Shown here in pieces: positions 1 to 6,800 of a DNA stretch of 7,562 nucleotides (the first letter of the stretch is position 1; every line of letters begins with the position of its first letter). The notes beneath the pieces were generated by a model that saw nothing but the letters and a program-made list of their open reading frames with translations, did not search any database and was not told where the DNA came from. Origin of the DNA: Acidobacteriota bacterium (lineage in GTDB: Bacteria > Acidobacteriota > Terriglobia > UBA7540). The translations under genes were made by a program, and so were the position numbers. The DNA lies in assembly GCA_003224665.1 (NCBI GenBank), contig QHZM01000092.1:1-7562 (forward strand). The letters run 5' to 3'.

Positions 1-179
1 AGGATGTCCTGCGGAAGTACCTGGACTCGCAGGGACTCGAGCCTTCGGAGACGACCGCCTACCTCTGCGGCCACCCCGATATGATCGAAAATTCGAAAGG
101 CATCCTCAAACGGCGGGGATTCCCCAAGGAGTCAATCCGCGAAGAGATTTATTGGGTCCCCGCGAAGAAGGAGAAATAA
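1..179 (+). CDS. Ferredoxin/flavodoxin-NADP+ reductase, C-terminal fragment (5' end outside window)
   Basis: The reading frame runs from base 3 to the TAA at 177-179 and gives 58 residues. The diagnostic stretch is YLCGHPDMIENSKGILKRRG at residues 20-39, which fits the C-terminal NADP-binding half of plant-type/bacterial ferredoxin-NADP+ reductases: the CGxPxM motif sits on the NADP(H) side of the active site, followed by a helix (LKRRGF) and a final strand (IREEIYWVP). Such enzymes are cytosolic FAD proteins that move electrons between NADPH and ferredoxin or flavodoxin. The FAD-binding half is not in the window, so the subgroup cannot be set. The lysine-rich tail PAKKEK ends the protein without the C-terminal Tyr seen in plant enzymes. 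Another reductase of the same superfamily (an oxygenase reductase component, for example) remains possible. No neighbour suggests an operon partner. Confidence 0.78.
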   Translation, partial: DVLRKYLDSQGLEPSETTAYLCGHPDMIENSKGILKRRGFPKESIREEIYWVPAKKEK

Positions 180-511
180 GCCGCCCTCCGTCTTTCAGCC
201 GCTTCCCGTAGATTCCCGATTGGCGGCTGGCAGGGTCCTCACTCTGAGCTTCCTTCCCGCGCGCGGAGACCCTCCAGTAAACGAAACCCAGCCAAAAGCC
301 CTGACCGCGCCTTCTATTGAGAATTACATTTTATTTTGACACTCCTTCCGGCTACGCTCAGCGCCTGAAGGCTCAAGGAATGGTCATTTCGGCCCGCTTC
401 CGCGGCACGGCTCCCGACAATGATCGTCGGGACAAGTTCCGCCGTGCCCTAACGCGCCGCTCGTTACAATATTATGGAGTCCTCTGTAAAACTGTTCGCT
501 CCCCCAAAATG
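180..511. other. Non-coding stretch between the reductase and the methyltransferase 3' end
   Basis: No convincing gene is visible here. A TTG-started frame from 317 runs 119 codons into the methyltransferase on the other strand, but its protein resembles no family I know and is rich in Arg, as out-of-frame GC-rich DNA is. A small AT-rich island lies at about 315-340 and includes TTGACA at 336-341, but no -10 box lies at a suitable distance. A loose inverted repeat (7-bp arms at 196-202 and 223-229, 20-base loop) follows the reductase stop by 16 bases and has no T-tract. A tighter hairpin is listed separately. Confidence 0.5.
412..432. repeat. GC-rich hairpin, 7-bp stem and 7-base loop
   Basis: TCCCGAC at 412-418 and GTCGGGA at 426-432 are perfect reverse complements around the loop AATGATC. 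The hairpin lies about 80 bases beyond the methyltransferase stop, reading on the minus strand. There is no T-run on either side, so it is not a classical intrinsic terminator. It could stabilise an mRNA 3' end or be one copy of a dispersed palindromic repeat. The structure is plain in the sequence; its role is unknown. Confidence 0.4.
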
Positions 512-1231
512 CTATTGCGGCACGGCGTGGTGACTCGCGCGCCCGATCGGCCGAGCCTCACTACTTTTACGGTCACCTATTTGCCGCCCGGGCTCGACAT
601 AATAGGCCACCAGGGTTTCAGGCCAAAAGGTGACGCGGACTTTCGCGATGTGGCTGGTTGGGAAAAGCCGGCGTAGCCGGCCGGCGGAGAGCAGCCCCAG
701 CTCTTGAATCTGGCCTTTTGGGACTTGCCTGCCGAACAGGGAATTGTACTTCCGCTGCCATGGGCGGGGCAGGAATTGGATCAAGGGCAGGTGGTAATGG
801 CTTTCGAGAGGGTACCAGTAATTGGGAGTGGTAACGAACCAGGTCTTGCCGACGCGCATGATTTCGCGAGCAAATTTTTCCTGCCGGCCTTCGCCCAGGA
901 TATGTTCGATGACGGCATTTGAAAACACGAGGTCAAAACTCCTGTCGGGGAAGGGAAGCTCGCAACCGTCGAAGAGGGCGTAGCTAGGCCGCGGATAGTG
1001 GCGGCGCGCGCTCGAAATCTCCGGAAAGTCCGTGCCGCCCGCAACGACGCGCTCCGGGTAAGGATAGACGTCTTCGAACGTGTACCTTAAAAACACCTCG
1101 CCGCTTGCGCCGATGTCAAGAACGCGGTCATCCGGTCGCGGACCAAAAACTGATTCGAGAAGCGCAAATTTTTTTGAGCGCGACTTATGGCTGAATTTCT
1201 TCAGCAGGCTCTGGAACAGCGAGTCGCTCAT
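512..1231 (-). CDS. Class I SAM-dependent methyltransferase (Methyltransf_11 type)
   Basis: This 239-residue protein begins at ATG 1231-1229. It shows the SAM-binding motif I as VLDIGASGE at residues 37-45 and the acidic/aromatic post-motif region DGCELPFPDRSFD at 88-100. Next comes the typical Methyltransf_11 signature LVFSNAVIEHI at 101-111, then TTPNYWYPLESHYHLPLIQFLP at about 134-155. The TPN plus His-rich segment and the following LPRPW are typical of a methyltransferase group often found in cell-surface glycan clusters, which is family knowledge rather than something this window shows. No signal peptide or membrane helix is visible, so it should be cytosolic. The substrate cannot be told from the sequence. 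The start lacks a strong Shine-Dalgarno sequence; an A7 run sits just before the CCC that precedes the ATG. The gene is divergent from the aminotransferase, with 218 bases between the two start codons. The last 20 or so residues are a polar tail beyond the conserved fold. Confidence 0.85.
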   Translation of the reverse strand: MSDSLFQSLLKKFSHKSRSKKFALLESVFGPRPDDRVLDIGASGEVFLRYTFEDVYPYPERVVAGGTDFPEISSARRHYPRPSYALFDGCELPFPDRSFDLVFSNAVIEHILGEGRQEKFAREIMRVGKTWFVTTPNYWYPLESHYHLPLIQFLPRPWQRKYNSLFGRQVPKGQIQELGLLSAGRLRRLFPTSHIAKVRVTFWPETLVAYYVEPGRQIGDRKSSEARPIGRASHHAVPQ

Positions 1232-1303
1232 GGGTTTTTTTGCTGCCCCGCGCGGGTGCCCCTTAGTCTAACTCCAATACTGGATTGATTGGGCTCGCGA
1301 AAA

Positions 1304-1325
1304 GAAAAAGGCTCGAGCCTTTTTC
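1304..1325. repeat. Perfect 22-bp palindrome with A-tract and T-tract arms
   Basis: The core is GGCTCGAGCC (1310-1319), flanked by GAAAAA on the left and TTTTTC on the right. All 22 positions are self-complementary about the centre at 1314/1315. As RNA on either strand it would form an 8- to 9-bp hairpin with a TCGA loop followed by a U-run, so it has the form of a bidirectional intrinsic terminator. It lies between two divergent start codons, however, and its right edge overlaps the -35 position of the candidate promoter at 1322-1350, so an operator is just as likely. An offset outer pair, CTCGCG at 1294-1299 and CGCGAG at 1336-1341, partly extends the dyad. Confidence 0.6.
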
Positions 1326-1350
1326 GAAAAGAACCCGCGAGGGGTATACT
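1322..1350 (+). promoter_or_regulatory. Candidate promoter of the aminotransferase gene
   Basis: TATACT at 1345-1350 matches five of six bases of the -10 consensus. At a 17-base spacing the -35 position reads TTTCGA (1322-1327), only three of six matches. Transcription from here would leave a leader of about 90 bases before the ATG at 1450. The weak -35 and its overlap with the palindrome would suit a regulated promoter. This is inferred from sequence pattern only. Confidence 0.3.
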
Positions 1351-1434
1351 CCGGCCGGAGCCGTCAGGCTGGGAAGAGCGGGAACCAGAAGTCTGCGGCG
1401 GGGCCTGAGTCGTCCGGGTTCCTCGCGGGACTCC

Positions 1435-1441
1435 AAGGGAG
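1435..1441 (+). promoter_or_regulatory. Ribosome binding site that sets the aminotransferase start
   Basis: AAGGGAG lies 8 bases before the ATG at 1450-1452. The same frame stays open back to a TTG at 1285, but that extension has no such site, would run across the palindrome and candidate promoter, and codes an Arg-rich segment unlike any aminotransferase N-terminus. The homologous protein begins near RYSGSEKVFEQA, which fits the start at 1450. Confidence 0.7.
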
Positions 1442-1449
1442 AGCGCGAC

Positions 1450-2661
1450 ATGCCTGGTCTTCGCGAGAGTCGTTATTCGGGCAGCGAGAAAGTCTTTGAA
1501 CAAGCCTGCCGGATCATCCCCGGGGGCGTGAACAGCTCATTCCGAAGCGCGGAGCCGCGCTTGGTCATTCGGCGCGCCGAGGGCGCCCGGCTAACCGACG
1601 CGGACGGAAACGAATACATCGATTACCACGCGGCTTTTGGCCCGGCGCTTCTGGGACACAACCACCCGGCGGTCCGGCGCAGAGTTGCGGAGGCGCTCGA
1701 GTCCCGGCTGCTCCCCGGTGTGGGAATCACTGAGCTCGAAATTGAGCTGGCGCGGAAGATCCACCAGCACCTCCCGTCAGCAGAAAGGGTCCTGCTCTGT
1801 AATAGCGGCTCGGAGGCTACTTTTCACGCCATTCGAGTCTCCCGGGCCTCTACGGCGCGAAAGAAGATCATCAAGTTCCAGGGTTGCTACCACGGGTTCC
1901 ACGACTCCGTGCTATGCAACCTCGCCAACCCGGCCCTCAAGACCGGCAGCACCGCCGCCGGGTCTGCCGGAATCCTTCCCGAGGTCCTTGAGAATACCGT
2001 CGTCTGCGCGTTCAACGATCTTGCGGGCGTCGAGCGCGCGCTCGAGACCCACCGCGGGCAAATCGCAGCCATCATCGTCGAACCGATTGCCCACAACATG
2101 GGCTGCGTGATGCCTCGCCCCGGCTTCCTCGAGGGATTGCGTCAACTTGCCACGGCGCATGGGGCTGCCCTGATTTTCGGGAAAGCGGACCTAATGGACC
2201 ACTTCAAGACACGGCCGGGAGGCGACACGTTTTATTCCGGCACATTCAACGGGAACGCGGTCGGCTGCGCGGCGGTCCTGGCCACTGTCGAATTGCTCGA
2301 GCGCGAGCCTGTGCACGAGTGCGTTTTTCGACTCGGAGAAAAGGTGCGCCGGGGGTTGCGCGATATCCATGAGCGACTGGGCGTGCGCGCGAACGTCGCG
2401 GGATACGGGTCGGTGTTTTTGACGTACTTCCTGGACGGCCCGCTTGAGAGCTATTCGGACTTGCTGAGGAATGACGCGGAACGTTTTGTAGAATACCGCC
2501 GGCGGCTGATCGAGCTGGGAATCTTTGAAATGCCTTCAAACCTCACGCGCTGCCACGTGAGCTATAGCCATACCGAAGCCGACATCGACCGGACGCTCGA
2601 AGCAGTGGAGCATGTCCTGAAACAGATGGTGGGCGCTCCTTCCCGTCACAAAGCTAGCTGA
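1450..2661 (+). CDS. Class III aminotransferase, glutamate-1-semialdehyde aminomutase-like, with an internal in-frame deletion of the PLP lysine region
   Basis: The 403-residue product belongs to PLP-dependent fold-type I, class III. The N-terminal IIPGGVNSSFRS (22-33), DADGNEYIDYHAAFGPALLGHNHP (50-73), the phosphate-binding NSGSEA (118-123), CYHGFHD (146-152) and the EP of IIVEPI (208-213) are all in register with the glutamate-1-semialdehyde 2,1-aminomutase-like group. Then comes an abrupt jump: AALIF (239-243) runs straight into GKADLMDHFK (244-253) and YSGTFNGN (262-269). Family members have about 40 residues between these blocks. The missing part includes the DEV motif, whose Asp binds the PLP ring nitrogen, and the TxGK motif, whose Lys carries PLP. 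The length agrees: 403 against the usual 430-450. The Lys at 245 aligns better with the conserved Gly-Lys/Arg before DLM than with the catalytic Lys. As written the product should not be a working aminotransferase. Substitutions outside the motifs suggest it was not HemL itself but a paralogue of unknown substrate. Confidence 0.85.
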   Translation: MPGLRESRYSGSEKVFEQACRIIPGGVNSSFRSAEPRLVIRRAEGARLTDADGNEYIDYHAAFGPALLGHNHPAVRRRVAEALESRLLPGVGITELEIELARKIHQHLPSAERVLLCNSGSEATFHAIRVSRASTARKKIIKFQGCYHGFHDSVLCNLANPALKTGSTAAGSAGILPEVLENTVVCAFNDLAGVERALETHRGQIAAIIVEPIAHNMGCVMPRPGFLEGLRQLATAHGAALIFGKADLMDHFKTRPGGDTFYSGTFNGNAVGCAAVLATVELLEREPVHECVFRLGEKVRRGLRDIHERLGVRANVAGYGSVFLTYFLDGPLESYSDLLRNDAERFVEYRRRLIELGIFEMPSNLTRCHVSYSHTEADIDRTLEAVEHVLKQMVGAPSRHKAS

Positions 2662-2888
2662 CCCGGGACGGTGTTTGTTATTCAAGGTCAACTCGGAACC
2701 GCGCCCTACCTGACTTGCCCCTGCTGTCGTCGGAGTCCGTGAAAGTGACTCCGCGCCAAAGACCTCGATCGACCGTCGCTGTATGAACCGACAATCAAGA
2801 AGGTAGTATGCATCACCGCGAATGGTCAACAACCGAAGCCCACAACGTCAATCCCCAAAGGACGGGTCGAGTTCTTGGCAACGGCAGA
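2662..2888. other. Convergent intergenic region with a weak hairpin
   Basis: This 227-base region lies between the 3' ends of the aminotransferase and the DUF5666 gene, where a bidirectional terminator would be expected. The only clear dyad is CGGAGTC (2731-2737) with GACTCCG (2747-2753), a 7-bp stem with a 9-base loop and no T-tract on either strand. It may serve as a weak or Rho-assisted terminator. Frames crossing the region on both strands have no recognisable product. Confidence 0.35.
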
Positions 2889-3629
2889 TCATTGGTTCTC
2901 TGGTCTCGTTCGGTGCTCCCGCCATTGTTGCCCTTGCTGACCGAATTGACCCGTAAAAATCCGCGCAGCAATGAACTGTCCGTTCGTTTCCTTGCCCTGG
3001 GCGAAGATGCGGTCGCCGACTTTCAGGTCTTTCAAGGTGATGGACTGGCCCTCCTTCATGAAGACGGTTTGGTCGTTGACCACGACCGTCTTCTCACCTT
3101 GCCGCGGATTGCGGACTTTGATTTGGTTGCCGTCGATTGAAATGATTTCACCGATCGCCCGCTCGCCGCTGAAGGCCTGAATTTCCTCGTCAGTGACTCG
3201 GCGCACCATGAGGGCGGTAAATTCTTTGTTGTCGGTGGCGCGGCCCTGCACGAAAACGTGGTCGCCCGGCTTCAAGTCTTCCAACTGGAGATCTTTCTGG
3301 GCGTCGCGCCGGCCTTCCCTGTATCGTGTCTGATCATCCACCATCATCGACTGTGCCGTGCCGTCCATCTTCTTGATCTCGAGGCGGTCCACACCAACCG
3401 AGGTGATCGTTCCGAACGCCCTATCGTTGGCGTGTGCGCGCGCTTGGGCGCCGGGACCAGCACTTTGTCCCTCGGTTTGACCCCCCGCAGCCTGATCGGT
3501 TTTTGCAGGCTCCTGTTTGGCCCGCCGCGGGCTCACCTCGGGCTGGGGATTCTGACCGGCGAGTGCCGTCAGGGGGCCGGAGAGCAGCAGGCCTACTATA
3601 AGCGTTAACAAAATAATGTTGTTGCGCAT
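2889..3629 (-). CDS. Secreted protein with two tandem DUF5666 repeats
   Basis: Taking the ATG at 3629-3627, the product is 246 residues long. A GTG two codons upstream is in frame, but it overlaps the AGGAGG site, so the ATG is preferred. Residues 1-25 form a clear Sec signal peptide: MRNN, a hydrophobic core IILLTLIVGLLLSG, then TALAG with likely cleavage after ALA. Residues 26-69 are a low-complexity Gln/Pro/Ala/Gly linker. Two similar beta-rich repeats follow: RAFGTITSV at 70-78 to about 146, and RAIGEIISI at 157-165 to about 228. Each has a DDQT/NDQT turn (98-101, 185-188) and an L(E/K)DLKxGDxxFxQG block (117-129, 199-212). This pattern fits DUF5666, predicted OB-like folds of unknown function common in secreted proteins. 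There is no lipobox or membrane anchor, so a periplasmic or extracellular location is inferred. The tail, rich in Gln and Arg, looks disordered. The gene is divergent from the TonB-dependent receptor. Confidence 0.82.
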   Translation of the reverse strand: MRNNIILLTLIVGLLLSGPLTALAGQNPQPEVSPRRAKQEPAKTDQAAGGQTEGQSAGPGAQARAHANDRAFGTITSVGVDRLEIKKMDGTAQSMMVDDQTRYREGRRDAQKDLQLEDLKPGDHVFVQGRATDNKEFTALMVRRVTDEEIQAFSGERAIGEIISIDGNQIKVRNPRQGEKTVVVNDQTVFMKEGQSITLKDLKVGDRIFAQGKETNGQFIAARIFTGQFGQQGQQWREHRTRPENQ

Positions 3630-3634
3630 GCCCA

Positions 3635-3640
3635 CCTCCT
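3635..3640 (-). promoter_or_regulatory. Strong Shine-Dalgarno site of the DUF5666 gene
   Basis: On the minus strand AGGAGG is followed by five bases and then the ATG at 3629. This is the strongest ribosome binding site in the window. It decides the start against the GTG at 3635-3633, which overlaps it. TAATCT, about 20 bases further upstream on the same strand, could be a -10 box, but it has no matching -35. Confidence 0.7.
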
Positions 3641-3851
3641 ATCAGATTAGAACGGCTGAGCGGCGAAAATGGTTACAGAGAAAATCCGGAGTCAGGGCGT
3701 GAAGCGAAGAAGAATCAGGCAAGAAGAAACTGGGGGCTGTCAACGCGAAGCCTTCTTGCGGCGGCGCGGGAATTTTAAGTGAAACCAGCAGGGCTCGGGC
3801 TGCGTCACTAGTATCGAGAAGGAAAACACTGGATCGTGAAGGCAGGTTTCG
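3641..3851. promoter_or_regulatory. Divergent intergenic region between the DUF5666 and receptor genes
   Basis: About 210 bases separate the divergent starts and must hold both promoters. TAGTAT at 3809-3814 is a possible plus-strand -10 box lying about 40 bases before the receptor start, but the expected -35 position is GC-rich and does not match consensus. A purine-rich stretch at 3700-3730 contains repeated GAAGAA-like units on the plus strand. No clear operator dyad is visible. Confidence 0.3.
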
Positions 3852-6800
3852 GTGGGGTGTTTGCCAGTCCTGGATCGGGAACCCTTCGTTAGAAAGCGCG
3901 CACTGTTGCTTGGCGTCGTGGGCGTCTCCTACGGATTGCTGGTGGCGGCGAATGCAGCGTCGCAGGCGACGGGGCCGGCGACGCAGACGACACCCGGGAT
4001 CGTCACAGGTCACGTGCGAGGTCCGGGCGGCGTCGATGTTCCGGGCGCGACCGTAAAGCTCATCGAAACACAAACTGGGGAGCGCAAGGAGACTTGGTCG
4101 GACGAGGCGGGGAATTACACCCTTGCCGGCGTGGGCCCGGGGACTTACAAGCTCCTGATTTCCCTGGTGGGCTTCCGGACCGATGTCCGCGAACCGGTGC
4201 CGGTGACCGCAGGGAAAACGCTCAAGGTAAACGTCGCGCTCGCCATGAGCGTGCCGGAGCAGAGCGCCGCCGCGGGGACGCATCAACCAGGCGGACTGCC
4301 GGGCCTGGCCGCGCTGCCGCCGGAAGTCCGCGAACGGCTGCGCAACGTAGCCGCTATGCGCGCTGGGGGTGGAGGCACAGAAGGCGAGGGGGGCGCCGGC
4401 AATGTGCGGTTCTCAGAAAACGGTGTCCCGGGGGGACAGTCTCAAGCAGAGGCTTCCGAGCAAGCCGGCGCCGATTCTGGTTCGGCTGACTCCAGTTCAA
4501 GTGCCTCCAACTCATTCCTGCTTTCTGGAAGCGTAGGCCGCGCCCCTACACCCGGAGATGCGGAGGGGCAGTGGCGGGAGCGTGCGGAGGAGTTTCGCCG
4601 CTCCCGGGAATCACAGGGTGCGCCGGGCTTTGGCGGAGGCGGCGGGTTTGAGGGCGGGGCGATGTTTTGGGGGGGAGGGGACAGGGGAAGGCGGCAACAG
4701 GTCAATCGTCTTCGCGGCAACGTCTCCGAGCGCTATTCGAATTCGGTCCTTGACGCCCGTCCCTTTCCTTTGAATATCGCCGAGTCGGCTCGAATCCCGT
4801 ACAATCGGGAGCAAGTAGGCGCCGCCATCGGTGGCCCGCTCGTGATCCCGAAGATCTACCACCGACCGGACAAGACCAGCTTCTTCGTCAATTACAGCCT
4901 GCGGCGTGGCAAAAGCCCGTTTGACAGGTTCGCCACCGTGCCCACGCCGGATGAACGCCTGGGGGATTTCTCGAAAAGCGTCATTCCCTCAGGCCCGTTC
5001 GCCGGAACGGTTCCCACGATTTACGATCCGCAGTCCAACCCGCTCGGCCCGCGCCAGGCGTTCGGGGGGAACATGATTCCACCCTTCCGAGTCGATCCCG
5101 CGGCACTGGGCCTGTTGAATTACATCCCGCAGCGGAACTTGCCGGGAAGCGTGCAAAACTTTCATCTCCAACAAGCGCTGCCTTCGGACAGCGACCGGGT
5201 GATGGGCCGCGTCGGCCACCAGATTTCCGCCAAGGACAACGTCAACGTCTTCTACTTTTTCAATTCCTCGCGTTCCGAGTCGGTGGGGAACTTCCCCGGC
5301 CTCGTTCGAAACATCTCAGTGCGCAGCCAGAACTTGAATTTGGGCGAGACGCACACCTTCACCCCGCACACCGTGAACACCTTGTCGTTCAACTTCAACC
5401 GGCAGCGAAACTCCACGCTAAATTCCTTCGCGTTCCAGCAAGATATCGCACGCGCGCTGGGGATTCAGGACATCTCGCGGGACCCTCGCGACTGGGGTTT
5501 GCCCATCATCGCCTTTACCAACTTTACCGGCCTCAACGACGCCATCCCCTCGCTGGTGCGCAACCAGACTTTCCGCGTGTTCGACTTTCTCCTGGTGAAC
5601 CGCGGCAAACATAACGTGCGACTGGGCGGCGAGCTGCGCCGCGTCCAGCTCAACACCCTCACCGATCCAGACGCGCGCGGCACCTTCACCTTCAGCGGAT
5701 ATACCACCAGCGACTTTACGTCCCGGGGCTCTCCGGTGTCCGGGACGGGCTTTGACTTCGCCGACTTTCTCCTCGGACTGCCCCAGGTAACCTCCGTTCG
5801 CTTTGGGACAAGTGCCAATTATCTGCGCTCGCAGGTCTATTCCGGATTTGTCCAGGATGACTGGCGCGTGACTTCCCGATTGACCCTCAACCTCGGGCTC
5901 CGCTACGAGTGGTTCCAGCCCTTCAAGGAGAAGTACGGGCATTTGTCCGACCTTGTGATCGGCACCGACTTCTCGTCGGTCGGGACGGTCACGGGACAAT
6001 CGCCGGGCTCGCTGCCGGGCTCGCTCATTCGCAGTGACAACAACAATCTCGCTCCGCGGGTAGGCCTGGCGTTTCGACCCTGGACCAGCCGCCACGTGGT
6101 GCTGCGCGCAGGATACGGAATCTTCTACGACAGCTCCATTTACCAGCGGCTGACGCCTAACCTTGCCAACCAGCCGCCGTTTGCCGAGGCCTCGACTCTG
6201 AGCACGACGCCCAACCAGGTGCTGACGCTCGAGAAAGGCTTTCCGAAGATCGCTCCGGGAATCGCGCGCAACACTTTCGCCGTTGATCCGGGCTTCCGGA
6301 CGCCATACGGCCAGACGTGGAATTTTACGGTCGAAGATGAGATCGCCCGAAATTGGGTCTTCTCGATCGGGTACGTGGGGACCAAGGGGACGAAGCTGGA
6401 CCTGCTGTTGGCGCCGAACCCGGCCCTGTCCGGTTCCCCCGTGTCCACGGGCAGCCAGTTTCAAAACGCGCTGCAGTTTGAATACGAGACCTCCGGCGCC
6501 GCGTCCATCTACCACGGGTTGCAAGTGGGGCTTCGCCGCCAGTTCAATCATGGGTTTTCCATGAGCGCCAACTATACCTTCTCAAAATCCATTGACGACG
6601 CATCGAGTGTGGGCGGAGCCGGCAACACCGTCGCGCAGGATTTCCTCGATCTCCAAGCGGAGCGCGGGCTCTCGGCGTTTGACGTGCGGCACCGGCTGAG
6701 TCTGAACCACACTCTTGAGTTTCCGTTCGGCGCGCGACACCGCTACCTGAATCACGGTGGAATGCCGGCTCGCATCCTGGGCGACTGGCAGGTCTCTGCG

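Noticed and set aside
317..676. A TTG-started 119-codon plus-strand frame
   Set aside because: It overlaps the conserved methyltransferase 3' part on the other strand, has no recognisable family, no ribosome site, and the Arg-rich composition of out-of-frame GC-rich DNA.
1285..1449. A 55-codon N-terminal extension of the aminotransferase
   Set aside because: The extension crosses the palindrome and candidate promoter and resembles no family N-terminus; ATG 1450 has a good ribosome site.
1450..2661. Calling the aminotransferase hemL
   Set aside because: The motif-level similarity is to the wider GSA aminomutase-like group, N-terminal residues differ from true HemL, and the active-site segment that would help decide is missing.
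2536..3140. Open frames on both strands crossing the convergent intergenic region (2536-2832 minus, 2808-3140 plus)
   Set aside because: Most of each lies opposite a well-supported gene; neither has a ribosome site or a recognisable product.
3642..4286. A 214-codon minus-strand frame across the receptor 5' end
   Set aside because: It is antisense to the signal peptide and the carboxypeptidase-like domain, is rich in Arg, Leu and His, and has no domain. It is a shadow frame.
5418..6551. A 377-codon open frame antisense to the receptor gene
   Set aside because: Long antisense frames are common opposite GC-rich coding sequence. The protein matches nothing known to me, while the plus strand shows clear receptor motifs throughout.
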